A DNA stretch of 36,271 nt. Source: Candidatus Omnitrophota bacterium. GTDB taxonomy: Bacteria > Omnitrophota > Omnitrophia > Omnitrophales > Aquincolibacteriaceae. The notes under the pieces are model-generated. The model made no database searches. It was not told the DNA's origin and saw nothing but the letters and a program-made list of their open reading frames with translations. The stretch lies in NCBI GenBank assembly GCA_003140935.1, contig PLLJ01000036.1, positions 1 to 36,271 on the forward strand, given 5' to 3'. Below are positions 28,369-35,061 of the stretch, in pieces. Positions within the stretch are counted from its first letter, which is position 1. Each line of letters opens with the position of its first letter. Made by a program: the position numbers and the translations under genes.

Positions 28369-28800
28369 TTACTTTGATTTCACGACTTCAATGCCCATGC
28401 TCCGGGCCGCGCCTTCCACGATACGGGCCGCGCTTTCGATCTTGGTCGTATTCAGGTCTACCATTTTCTTGCGCGCGATCTCGAGCACCTGATCGCGGGT
28501 GATCTTACCGATGATCACACGGCCGGGCTCCGAAGAGGCCTTCGCAAGACCCACGGCTTTCTTGATCTCCGCCGCCACCGGCGGGGACTTAAGAATAAAT
28601 GTGAAAGATTTGTCTTTATAAACCGTGAGCACCGCCGGCAGGATCGTGCCCGGACGGTCTTTGGTGCGCTCATTGAACTGCTTGCAGAATTCCATGATGT
28701 TGACGCCGTGTTGACCGAGCGCGGGACCGATCGGCGGCGCGGGATTCGCTTGCCCTCCCGGGATCTGCAATTTGATTTTTGTTTTAATCTCTTTGGCCAT
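28369..28800 (-). CDS. rplK: 50S ribosomal protein L11
   Basis: L11 forms the GTPase-associated centre with 23S rRNA; thiostrepton and RelA act here. The 143 residues have the N-terminal domain with [20 protein letters not shown] (prolines of the thiostrepton hinge present), the linker, and the C-terminal RNA-binding domain ending [19 protein letters not shown]. One base separates it from nusG, so coupling is likely. Confidence 0.98.
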   Translation of the reverse strand: MAKEIKTKIKLQIPGGQANPAPPIGPALGQHGVNIMEFCKQFNERTKDRPGTILPAVLTVYKDKSFTFILKSPPVAAEIKKAVGLAKASSEPGRVIIGKITRDQVLEIARKKMVDLNTTKIESAARIVEGAARSMGIEVVKSK

Positions 28801-28801
28801 T

Positions 28802-29335
28802 TTAGATCTTTTCCACTTGCCAGTATTCGAGTTCTACAGGTGTCGACCGCCCGAAGATCGTGACCATCACGCGCATCTTGCCACGATCCGGATTAATCTG
28901 TTCGATCGTACCGTTGAAATTAGCGAAGGAACCCTCTTTGACCCGGACATTTTCGCCTTCTTCAAATTCAACTTTTGGCTTGGGTTTCGTCTGCTTCTCT
29001 TCTTGCTCGCGGATGATAGCGCCGACTTCCTTCTCCGTGAGCGGGATCGGGTTCTTCCCCGATCCGATAAACCCCGAGATCCCTGGCGTATTGCGGACCA
29101 GGTACCAGCTTTCGTCGGTCAATTCCATCTTGACCAGAATGTAGCCGGGGAAAAACTTTCTCTCGCTAATCCTTTTCTTGCCGCCTTTGACCTCGCTGAT
29201 CTTTTCCAGCGGGATCAACACTTCATGGATCAAATGCGAAAGCCCCGCGGTCTCCGCGTGGCTGATCAAGCTGGCCCGAGCCTTGGTTTCTACTCCCGTC
29301 TGCGTATGTACCACATACCACTTTGCGTCGGCCAT
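28802..29335 (-). CDS. nusG: Transcription termination/antitermination protein NusG
   Basis: NusG binds RNA polymerase at the clamp, raises elongation rate and links to Rho or to the ribosome through S10. The 177 residues carry the NGN domain ([40 protein letters not shown]) and the C-terminal KOW domain ([20 protein letters not shown]). It lies 4 nt after secE and 1 nt before rplK, the classical arrangement. There is no insert domain. Confidence 0.98.
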   Translation of the reverse strand: MADAKWYVVHTQTGVETKARASLISHAETAGLSHLIHEVLIPLEKISEVKGGKKRISERKFFPGYILVKMELTDESWYLVRNTPGISGFIGSGKNPIPLTEKEVGAIIREQEEKQTKPKPKVEFEEGENVRVKEGSFANFNGTIEQINPDRGKMRVMVTIFGRSTPVELEYWQVEKI

Positions 29336-29339
29336 AACT

Positions 29340-29525
29340 TTAACTGATCAACATCCGGAGAATATTCGAAACGCAAAAATCCACAAAGCCGATAAACCCG
29401 GAGGCTAAAAAAGTCACCACGATCACCACAGCGGCCGCTTGCCACAACTCATTCCAAGTCGGCCAAGTGACTTTTTTCAGCTCTTGCTGCGTTTCCTGGA
29501 AAAAATTCGCTGCTTTCTGCACCAT
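29340..29525 (-). CDS. secE: Preprotein translocase subunit SecE
   Basis: SecE clamps the two halves of SecY in the inner membrane. This is the short, single-span form: 61 residues with an amphipathic N-terminal helix (FFQETQQELKKVTWPTWNEL, the conserved surface helix) and one membrane segment (AAAVVIVVTFLASGFIGFV). E. coli has two more membrane spans; most bacteria have this short type. It lies 49 nt after tRNA-Trp and 4 nt before nusG. Confidence 0.97.
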   Translation of the reverse strand: MVQKAANFFQETQQELKKVTWPTWNELWQAAAVVIVVTFLASGFIGFVDFCVSNILRMLIS

Positions 29526-29574
29526 AACATCCTCGCGTTATATCGAGTCTTCAATGCCCCGCCCGTATTAAAAA

Positions 29575-29648
29575 CAGGCCTGGCAGGACTCGAACCTGCA
29601 ACATGCGGTTTTGGAGACCGCCGCTCTACCAATTGGAGCTACAGGCCT
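29575..29648 (-). tRNA. trnW: tRNA-Trp (anticodon CCA)
   Basis: A full cloverleaf reads on the minus strand: acceptor AGGCCTG pairs with CAGGCCT, the D arm is GCTC/GAGC, the anticodon stem is GCGGT/ACCGC with loop CTCCAAA (anticodon at 29,612-29,614), and the T arm is GCAGG/CCTGC with loop TTCGAGT. The discriminator is G, and the CCA end is not encoded. It is embedded in the operon between rpmG and secE, so it must be cut from a longer transcript. Confidence 0.96.
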
Positions 29649-29671
29649 CTGTCCCATGTGCTCCGAAAAAC

Positions 29672-29821
29672 TTATTTCTTCTCCCGAAAAAGGACACGCT
29701 TGCGGCAACTCGGACAGTATTTCTGCCGTTCGATCTTGTCCGGATTTTGCTTCTTGTTCTTCCGTGTCCAATAGGTCGACTTATGATCACAAGACGACAC
29801 GAGGGAAATAATCTCTTGCAT
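29672..29821 (-). CDS. rpmG: 50S ribosomal protein L33 (altered zinc site)
   Basis: This 49-codon gene was read directly: MQEIISLVSSCDHKSTYWTR, then KNKKQNPDKIERQKYCPSCR and KRVLFREKK. L33 is a small large-subunit protein near the E site. The second zinc pair, CPSC (36 and 39), is intact, but the first pair is reduced to Cys11 followed by Asp-His, with two residues fewer than usual before the YWT motif. His13 might replace the missing ligand. It sits between tuf and tRNA-Trp, as in many bacteria. The start is ATG at 29,819-29,821 with an AAGG about ten bases upstream. Confidence 0.95.
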   Translation of the reverse strand: MQEIISLVSSCDHKSTYWTRKNKKQNPDKIERQKYCPSCRKRVLFREKK

Positions 29822-29847
29822 CGGGATAAAACCTTTTCCTTTGCCTT

Positions 29848-29871
29848 AAAAAAACCGCGAAAAAAACACGG
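29848..29871 (-). terminator. Intrinsic terminator-like hairpin after tuf
   Basis: On the transcribed strand, CCGTG, seven T, CGCGG and seven T follow each other. CCGUG pairs with CGCGG (five pairs, one G-U), and a U7 tract follows directly. This is the form of an intrinsic terminator, though the stem is short. It would end part of the transcription after tuf, 27 nt before the rpmG start. It may be leaky or regulated by the fold upstream of it. Confidence 0.45.
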
Positions 29872-29886
29872 CTCTCAAATAATAAT

Positions 29887-29969
29887 TTCGGCTTATAAGG
29901 CTTCTTACGGCGAAAATAAACGCCTTACAGCCAGCAGGGCTTCGCCAAAAATGCTAGACTTGGGCCGAA
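29887..29969 (-). promoter_or_regulatory. Structured spacer RNA between tuf and rpmG
   Basis: The 155-nt tuf-rpmG gap has no gene but much complementarity. TTCGGC (29,964-29,969 on the transcribed strand) pairs with GCCGAA (29,887-29,892), enclosing two stems: TGTAAGGC with GCCTTATA (29,922-29,929 with 29,894-29,901, one G-U) and GCC/GGC around an AGCAG-type loop (29,930-29,940). The terminator-like hairpin follows 16 nt later. The layout resembles a transcription attenuator; ligand or protein, if any, is unknown. Confidence 0.35.
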
Positions 29970-29976
29970 CGAGATG

Positions 29977-31176
29977 TTACGCGATGATCTCGCTGACAAC
30001 GCCGGCGCCGACCGTTCTTCCACCCTCGCGGATGGCGAATCGGAGCTCTTTTTCCATTGCGACCGGCATGATCAGTTCCGCTTCGATAGCGACGTTATCG
30101 CCCGGCATGACCATCTCAACGCCGGCCGGCAAAGTCACGATCCCCGTAACATCGGTGGTGCGGAAATAAAACTGAGGCCGATACCCTTTGAAGAACGGCG
30201 TGTGACGGCCGCCCTCCTCCTTGCTTAACACGTAGATCTGCGCTTTGAACTTTTTGTGAGGGGTCACAGAACCCGGCTTCGCGATGACCATCCCTCTTTC
30301 GATCTGATCCTTTTCGATGCCGCGCAAGAGCAATCCGACGTTGTCGCCTGCACGTCCTTCATCGAGGAGTTTACGGAACATTTCAACGCCCGTAACGACC
30401 GACTTCAGAGATTTCTCACGTAAACCGATGATCTCCACTTCTTCATTCACTTTAATGATTCCGCGTTCGATACGGCCCGTTGCGACCGTGCCGCGCCCGG
30501 AAATGGAGAACACGTCTTCGACCGGCATCAAAAACGGCTTTTCAATGTCTCTCTTTGGTTCCGGAATGCTCTCGTCCAGCGCCTTGACGAGGTCCATGAT
30601 GCATTGATTAGCTTTCACATCGGATGGATTTTGAGCAGCGGGAAGACTTGAGCCCCGGATAATGGGAATTTTATCTCCGGGAAAATCGTATTTCTTGAGA
30701 AGATCTCTGACTTCCATCTCTACAAGATCGAGAAGTTCCGTATCTTCAACAAGGTCGCACTTATTGAGAAACACCACAACAGCAGGCACGCCGACCTGAC
30801 GGGCGAGCAGGATGTGCTCGCGGGTTTGAGGCATCGGCCCATCCACGGCTGAAACAACCAGAATGGCGCCGTCCATCTGCGCAGCGCCCGTGATCATATT
30901 CTTGATGAAGTCGGCATGGCCCGGGCAGTCGACGTGAGCGTAGTGGCGCTTTTCGGATTCATACTCCACATGGGAAACTGCGATCGTAAGGATTTTTGAA
31001 TCGTCACGGACCGTCCCGCCTTTGGCGATATCTGCATATTCGCGAACTGTCGCCAACCCTTTTGCCGCAAGAACCTTCGTCATTGCGCAGGTAAGGGTTG
31101 TTTTGCCGTGGTCCACGTGTCCGATCGTTCCGACGTTCACGTGAGGTTTGGTACGTTTGAATTGTTCTTTTGCCAT
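29977..31176 (-). CDS. tuf: Elongation factor Tu
   Basis: EF-Tu carries aminoacyl-tRNA to the ribosome as a GTP complex. The 399 residues have GHVDHGKT (19-26), DCPGHAD (83-89, with the catalytic His87) and NKCD (138-141), followed by the two beta-barrel domains. Switch I is unusual: residues 48-66 read [19 protein letters not shown], so the common RGITI motif is replaced by KILTI, keeping the Mg-binding threonine (Thr64). GGGAG lies seven bases before the ATG. The gene follows tRNA-Thr by 39 nt and is the only tuf in the window. The change lies in an otherwise intact protein, so it is likely a lineage feature. Confidence 0.98.
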   Translation of the reverse strand: MAKEQFKRTKPHVNVGTIGHVDHGKTTLTCAMTKVLAAKGLATVREYADIAKGGTVRDDSKILTIAVSHVEYESEKRHYAHVDCPGHADFIKNMITGAAQMDGAILVVSAVDGPMPQTREHILLARQVGVPAVVVFLNKCDLVEDTELLDLVEMEVRDLLKKYDFPGDKIPIIRGSSLPAAQNPSDVKANQCIMDLVKALDESIPEPKRDIEKPFLMPVEDVFSISGRGTVATGRIERGIIKVNEEVEIIGLREKSLKSVVTGVEMFRKLLDEGRAGDNVGLLLRGIEKDQIERGMVIAKPGSVTPHKKFKAQIYVLSKEEGGRHTPFFKGYRPQFYFRTTDVTGIVTLPAGVEMVMPGDNVAIEAELIMPVAMEKELRFAIREGGRTVGAGVVSEIIA

Positions 31177-31215
31177 AGGAGTTCTCCCTTATTGAAGTTT
31201 TGTTTTCACATCCTA

Positions 31216-31288
31216 AGCTGGAGATGGGAATTGAACCCATGACCTCATCCTTACCAAGGATGTGCTCTACCAACTGAGCTACTCCAGC
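31216..31288 (-). tRNA. trnT: tRNA-Thr (anticodon GGT)
   Basis: The cloverleaf reads: acceptor GCTGGAG with CTCCAGC, D arm GCTC/GAGC, anticodon stem CATCC/GGATG with loop TTGGTAA (anticodon at 31,253-31,255), and T arm ATGGG/CCCAT with loop TTCAATT. The discriminator is U, and CCA is not encoded. It is the first gene of the cluster and lies about 140 nt after the predicted start of transcription, upstream of tuf. A tRNA-Thr before tuf is common in bacteria. Confidence 0.96.
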
Positions 31289-31437
31289 GCTTAACTCTGT
31301 TCAGCGCTTTCGATCGCTCGCCACAACATTTTTACCACAGCAAAAATAAAAAGCCATTTTCCTTCGAAAAAACATCCACGTTTAAAGACAGAAATCACCT
31401 TACGCGGAGACAGCTCTCCTCTGAGGAAAGAGTGGAT
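31289..31437 (-). promoter_or_regulatory. Leader of the tRNA-Thr-tuf transcript with boxA-like core
   Basis: No gene lies here. The predicted transcript begins near 31,431 with a small hairpin (31,414-31,432: CTC and TCCT arms pairing with AGGA and GAG). About 25 nt on, the transcribed strand reads CTGTCTTTAAAC (31,379-31,390), which contains TCTTTAA, the core of the boxA sequence bound by NusB-S10 in antitermination. The rest is A/T-rich. The boxA assignment is a pattern match only. Confidence 0.3.
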
Positions 31438-31465
31438 ATTCTATTGAAAAGAAAAGTCGTGTCAA
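31438..31465 (-). promoter_or_regulatory. Sigma70-type promoter of the tRNA-Thr-tuf cluster
   Basis: On the minus strand TTGACA (31,460-31,465, perfect -35) is followed after 16 nt by TAGAAT (31,438-31,443, one mismatch to TATAAT). An A/T-rich stretch directly upstream (about 31,467-31,480) looks like an UP element. It points toward tRNA-Thr and is the only strong promoter I found for the 31-kb cluster; internal ones may exist. Confidence 0.75.
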
Positions 31466-31599
31466 GCTTTTTAAAAAATCTTTTCGTCGCCTATTTTTGA
31501 AGCCGCTCTCCATCAAAGCACGGCTCGCAGGATCCCAGAAGAATGCTCTGCACCTTAGGGGGGATCTTACAATTCGTTTATTGGAGTAGGTTTGTACGA
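31466..31599. other. Spacer between the AsmA-like gene and the cluster promoter
   Basis: No open frame or RNA gene is visible in this 134-nt stretch. It lies downstream of the AsmA-like gene and upstream of the tRNA-Thr promoter. An AGCCG/CGGCT pair occurs in it but lacks a U-tract, so no clear terminator separates the two transcription units. Confidence 0.5.
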
Positions 31600-32358
31600 T
31601 CAGAAGGGCGAATTCTCGCCCAGAGCCGCCATGACCTGGTTTAAAAGACCACCTTTTTTGGCTCCAGAAGAAACCGAGTTGCTCTGAAATTTCTTGAGTT
31701 GCGACTGAAGATAACTGAAACCCATTTTCTTTAAAGCTTCTCCGACCAAGATCGCGATGACATCCTGAGTTCCTCGAATATTGTAATAGGTCGCACCTTG
31801 AATCCCGGCCCGGTAACGGTTTTGTTTAAGCGAGGGACCGCTTGCATCCAAATAACTGATGTCTCCTATGGAGAAAATGAGTTCGTCGATCATTACTTCG
31901 GGCATATATTTTTTGCCCTTCGTCCGAACGGCTTCTTGTGAAGAAGCGCCTCGTTCTTCGTTGCTTTTCTGCAAAGGTTTCAGCGCCAGGATATTTAAAC
32001 CCTTTTGTGAAACGTTCATGACCTGAAGTTCCCGGAGATTAATACCTACGGCTTTGAGACGAAAAATCCCCTCGCGAATTCCGGGAAGATCCACCGAAAC
32101 GATCACAAGAGGGATATTCGCCAAGGTCCCTCTTGGAAAACTGTAAGGATTCCCGATCTCGATGTCCTGGACCTCAAAACCGGTATTCTTCCAGTCCATT
32201 TTCACGCGCTGGATCGAGACATCCGCGCCTAACTGATAACTCAAAGAAAAAGTGAGGACCTGCCGGATCACCCACGTATGAAAAATGACCACAAAAAGAA
32301 GAAGAAAAAATGCCAGGCGTATCAGGCCGAAGAAAAGCTTAAAAAGTCCTTTGAACAT
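31600..32358 (-). CDS. AsmA-like membrane-anchored protein, uncharacterised
   Basis: I do not recognise a named gene. The 252 residues start with a basic and hydrophobic segment (LIRLAFFLLLFVVIFHTWVI, about 13-32), a membrane anchor or uncleaved signal. The following part resembles the N-terminal region of AsmA/DUF748-type proteins: VKMDWKNTGFEVQDIEIGNP, then repeated beta-strand-like pieces with VSVDLPGIREGIFRLKAVGI. A Lys/Ser-rich loop (about 128-150) and a second beta-rich part (MPEVMIDELIFSIGDISYLD) follow. AsmA relatives in diderms sit in the envelope and take part in lipid transport or outer-membrane upkeep. It is much shorter than full AsmA. It stands alone, with no operon partner on this strand nearby. 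Confidence 0.6.
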   Translation of the reverse strand: MFKGLFKLFFGLIRLAFFLLLFVVIFHTWVIRQVLTFSLSYQLGADVSIQRVKMDWKNTGFEVQDIEIGNPYSFPRGTLANIPLVIVSVDLPGIREGIFRLKAVGINLRELQVMNVSQKGLNILALKPLQKSNEERGASSQEAVRTKGKKYMPEVMIDELIFSIGDISYLDASGPSLKQNRYRAGIQGATYYNIRGTQDVIAILVGEALKKMGFSYLQSQLKKFQSNSVSSGAKKGGLLNQVMAALGENSPF

Positions 32359-32448
32359 AAGGCTCCCTCTTTCACGCTGTTAACCGAGACTTTACTTTAT
32401 CGGCACGTTTTAGAAAAATCCATTTAAAATTAAACTTTTGCATGGAGC

Positions 32449-32505
32449 AAGGCGTACGGCGTTACGCGAAGTCTTTTTCATCGCACTCCGTACGCCGTAC
32501 GCCTT
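32449..32505. repeat. 14-bp inverted repeat, possible intergenic palindrome
   Basis: AAGGCGTACGGCGT (32,449-32,462) and ACGCCGTACGCCTT (32,492-32,505) are perfect reverse complements around a 29-nt loop. It lies between the divergent AsmA-like gene and the atp promoter, 16 nt before the -35 box. It could be a REP-like element, a DNA-binding site or an RNA hairpin. GTACG and GGCG pieces recur in other spacers of this window. Confidence 0.65.
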
Positions 32506-32520
32506 TCCTCACGAGTTTCC

Positions 32521-32549
32521 TTGCAAAGAAATATGATTTGCCAGATAAT
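32521..32549 (+). promoter_or_regulatory. Sigma70-type promoter of the atp operon
   Basis: TTGCAA (32,521-32,526) and GATAAT (32,544-32,549) are separated by 17 nt, four and five matches to consensus. Transcription would start near 32,556, about 60 nt before atpZ. A dyad, CAGATA-A-TATCTG (32,542-32,554), covers the -10 box and could be a repressor site. Confidence 0.6.
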
Positions 32550-32615
32550 ATCTGCCAGAAAATTTTGAGGATGAACGCAGCCTTTTAAGTTGGGTGTGGA
32601 CCCACCCCGGACCCC

Positions 32616-32861
32616 TTGGACACCATCAAGAAAGATCTTCGAAAGCTTTTTTGGATGCTCGGGTTGGCTCTGACCGTGCCCATGGTCCTACTGAGCGGTC
32701 CTTTCGCAGGTTATTTGATCAGCCAATGGTTGATCGTCAAATGGGGTTGGGCCTCCGGTACTACCCTAGCATTGGTTCTTCTAGGACTCGCCGGTTCGGT
32801 CGTCCAGACCGTGCGGATCTTGAGACTTCTATATAAAGGAAGCGAGAAAAGGGATCTATGA
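32616..32861 (+). CDS. atpZ: AtpZ/AtpI-family ATP synthase accessory protein
   Basis: This small two-span membrane protein belongs to the group encoded ahead of F-type ATP synthase genes and linked to c-ring assembly or Mg/Ca handling. The 81 residues show one span at about 10-32 with the family glycine-proline motif (LLSGPFAGYLIS) and a second at about 43-65 (SGTTLALVLLGLAGSVVQTV), with a basic end. The start is uncertain: TTG at 32,616 is the best in-frame choice, but it lacks a Shine-Dalgarno sequence, and a TGGGT/ACCCA hairpin (32,591-32,604) lies just before it. Its stop overlaps the atpB start (ATGA). Confidence 0.8.
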   Translation: MDTIKKDLRKLFWMLGLALTVPMVLLSGPFAGYLISQWLIVKWGWASGTTLALVLLGLAGSVVQTVRILRLLYKGSEKRDL

Positions 32862-33718
32862 ACATGACGGAACAGCAGGTGACAACCGCCGTGCAGGCTG
32901 CGGCGCAAGTCCAGGAACACGTTACCGAAGAACTCCCGAATTTCATCACGATCCTGGAACACTTTTTCCCGAAATCCCACTTTGTCCGTTTTCTGTTCTC
33001 TTGGGAAAATGTCCTTTTTTCATTTCTGATCCTGGGTTTTATCGCCATCCGATCGATCAGTGCCGCGCGGAAAAAAGAATTCCTTCCCAAAGGTCTTCAG
33101 AACCGCTGGGAACTTGTCTTTGAAGGCCTCGCCGAATTCGTCACCGGCATTCTTGGGCCCCGGGGCATGGAGCATGTCCCCTTCCTCGGGACGATGTTCC
33201 TCTATATTCTTCTCCAGAATTGGCTCGGACTTATCCCTTTGATGAAATCACCGACCAGCGCGTGGAGCACCACTATCGCCTTTGCGCTCATTACCACCAT
33301 CTATGTCCAATGGGTCGGCATCAAAGAACATGGCTTCGTCAATTACGCGAAACACCTCGCGGGAAACCCTGTCGGGATCCTGGGGCTTGCGCTTTTCCCG
33401 CTGATGCTCGTCATCAACCTGAGCATTGAATTCTTCGCAGTGCCCTTGAGCCTCTCGCTCCGTCTTTTTGCCAACGTCTCAAGCGAGGACAAGCTGCTTT
33501 ATAAGTTCGCGGAACTGAACGCAATGTATTATTGGCTGCCGTTCCTTTTCCAGCTTTTTGCCAATGTCCTCGTTATTCTCTTTAGTTTTATTCAAGCTTT
33601 TGTTTTCCTTTTGCTCTCAACCGTGTATATTTCACTGATCATGCCGCATGAACATGACGAGGACCATGTTGCGGCGCCCGAACAATCGTCCAGTCCTGTT
33701 CATTCACCGCCAACTTAA
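32858..33718 (+). CDS. atpB: ATP synthase F0 subunit a
   Basis: Subunit a forms the half-channels for proton entry and exit against the c-ring. The 286 residues have about six membrane segments. The essential arginine lies in PLSLSLRLFANVSSEDKLL, where E. coli-type proteins read RLFGN; Gly is replaced by Ala. The N-terminal 45 residues are polar and precede LPNFITILEHFFPKS. The His/Asp/Glu-rich C terminus (MPHEHDEDHVAAPEQ) extends past the last helix. It overlaps atpZ by four bases and precedes atpE by 11 nt. Confidence 0.97.
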   Translation: MNMTEQQVTTAVQAAAQVQEHVTEELPNFITILEHFFPKSHFVRFLFSWENVLFSFLILGFIAIRSISAARKKEFLPKGLQNRWELVFEGLAEFVTGILGPRGMEHVPFLGTMFLYILLQNWLGLIPLMKSPTSAWSTTIAFALITTIYVQWVGIKEHGFVNYAKHLAGNPVGILGLALFPLMLVINLSIEFFAVPLSLSLRLFANVSSEDKLLYKFAELNAMYYWLPFLFQLFANVLVILFSFIQAFVFLLLSTVYISLIMPHEHDEDHVAAPEQSSSPVHSPPT

Positions 33719-33729
33719 GGAGAATTCTC

Positions 33730-33960
33730 ATGGATTCACATACCGCATTAGGTTTCGCGCTTCCGATCGGTCTCGCCGTCACGGCGTTCGGCTCCGCGCT
33801 CGGTCTCGGTAGAGCCGTCGCTTCCGCCATGGACGCCACGGGCCGCCAGCCCGAAGCTTCTCAGAAGATCCTGGTCAACATGATGGCCGGCTGCGCCCTG
33901 ATCGAAGCCTTGACGCTTTATGTCCTGATCTTCGGTTTCGTATTGATGGGCAAGATCTAA
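33730..33960 (+). CDS. atpE: ATP synthase F0 subunit c
   Basis: Subunit c forms the rotor ring. The 76 residues make two helices around the polar loop ATGRQPEAS. The ion-carrying glutamate is in CALIEALTLYVLI. The Ser-Thr pair after that Glu and the Gln of helix one that mark sodium-type rings are replaced here by Ala-Leu and Leu, so proton coupling is more likely. The GxGxGxG motif of helix one is degenerate (FGSALGLGR, one Gly replaced by Ala). GGAG lies seven bases before the ATG. Confidence 0.97.
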   Translation: MDSHTALGFALPIGLAVTAFGSALGLGRAVASAMDATGRQPEASQKILVNMMAGCALIEALTLYVLIFGFVLMGKI

Positions 33961-33973
33961 ACAAGAAGCGTTT

Positions 33974-34474
33974 ATGGAATACTTCCAAGAGAACATCCAT
34001 CTCGGCGAAGTCCTGGTCCAGCTCATCGCCTTTTTGATCGTGTTTGCCGTGCTTAAGAAGTTCGCGTGGAAACCGCTCCTGGCCATTATCCGTTCCCGGC
34101 GCGAACGGTTCGAAAGCGAATGGGGCGGGATCGAGAAAACCAAACAGGAGGTCGCGGCGCTTCAAAAGGACTATCAGGCACATCTTCAAAAGATCGAAGA
34201 AGAGGCGCGCGCCAAGATGCAGGAAGCGATCCAAGAGGGCCGGCGCCTCGCGCGCGAGATCCAGGAAAAGGCGCGCTTGGAATCTCAGACGTCTTTTGAA
34301 AAAGCAAAAGCGGCTATCGAGCTCGAGGTCCAGAAAGCGCGGCTCACGCTCCGCCAGGAGATCGCCGACCTTTCGATCCGTGTCGCGGAAAAGATCTTGG
34401 CAGAAAAGATGGACGGTTCCCAACAAGAGAAAAAGGCGCTCGAGATCCTCGGGGAGCTTGAGAAAAAGCTATGA
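33974..34474 (+). CDS. atpF: ATP synthase F0 subunit b
   Basis: Subunit b is the peripheral stalk that holds the catalytic head still. The 166 residues show one membrane span (EVLVQLIAFLIVFAVLKKFA, about 12-31) followed by a long charged helix rich in Lys, Glu, Arg, Ala and Gln, as expected for the dimeric coiled coil. Only one b-type gene is visible, so a homodimer is likely. It lies 13 nt after atpE, and its stop overlaps the atpH start. Confidence 0.96.
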   Translation: MEYFQENIHLGEVLVQLIAFLIVFAVLKKFAWKPLLAIIRSRRERFESEWGGIEKTKQEVAALQKDYQAHLQKIEEEARAKMQEAIQEGRRLAREIQEKARLESQTSFEKAKAAIELEVQKARLTLRQEIADLSIRVAEKILAEKMDGSQQEKKALEILGELEKKL

Positions 34475-35061
34475 GCGATGCCACCGCAGCGGATCGTTAT
34501 ACCCGCGCCTTATTTGAACTCGCCGAGAAAGAAGGCTCCCTCGCGGAAACAGCCGTCCGGCTCCAGGCCCTCGCCAAGATCCTGAAGGCCCAGCCGAAGG
34601 TCCTGCTCCTCATGGCGAATCCCACGCTTACAGACCAGGAAAAATATGCTCTGGCGTTGGGAGCGCTCGCCGGCGGAAAAACGAAACTTTTAGAAAGATT
34701 TCTCCTTGTCCTGATCGATAAAAAACGCTTTGCGCTTTTGCCGGAGATCCAAAAAGTTTTTCATGAAATTTTCGAGAAAAAACAAGGCGTGCAGGAAGTA
34801 ACGCTCGTTTCGGCCGTGCCCTTTTCATCCGGATTTCTGGAAAAACTAAAGACCGTTCTCACGAAAAGGCTTCGCCCCTCCCTCCTTGATACGGAACCCG
34901 AAGCTGGAACGGAAATCCGCCTGATCCCAAAAATCGATCGTGGCATTTTGGGCGGATTCATTTTGCGCTTTGCCGGTAAAGAGATCGATTGTAGTTTCAG
35001 AAATCGTCTTCACGAGATCCAACAAAAACTTTTCAGCCCCGTCGAAGAAGGGATCGTCTAA
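34471..35061 (+). CDS. atpH: ATP synthase F1 subunit delta
   Basis: Delta joins the peripheral stalk to the top of the alpha-beta head. The 196 residues have the helical N-terminal domain (ADRYTRALFELAEKEGSLAE) and the C-terminal domain with the family end IPKIDRGILGGFILRFAGKE. Its start overlaps atpF as ATGA. The stop at 35,059-35,061 is followed by the 77-nt structured spacer before atpA, the largest gap in this part of the operon. Confidence 0.96.
   Translation: MSDATAADRYTRALFELAEKEGSLAETAVRLQALAKILKAQPKVLLLMANPTLTDQEKYALALGALAGGKTKLLERFLLVLIDKKRFALLPEIQKVFHEIFEKKQGVQEVTLVSAVPFSSGFLEKLKTVLTKRLRPSLLDTEPEAGTEIRLIPKIDRGILGGFILRFAGKEIDCSFRNRLHEIQQKLFSPVEEGIV

Noticed and set aside
31600..31625. 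Terminator at the end of the AsmA-like gene
   Set aside because: A GGGCG/CGCCC stem overlaps the last codons, but no U-tract follows it.
32449..32505. Integron attC-like site
   Set aside because: The arms are perfectly symmetrical with no RYYYAAC/GTTRRRY core pair and there is no integrase nearby.
32571..32588. Five-codon upstream frame (ATG AAC GCA GCC TTT TAA) before atpZ
   Set aside because: GAGG touches the ATG with no spacing, so efficient initiation is unlikely; no sign of a leader peptide.
32594..32836. GTG-started frame overlapping atpZ
   Set aside because: The alternate frame gives a protein without membrane segments, while the TTG frame gives the AtpZ motif and overlaps atpB correctly.
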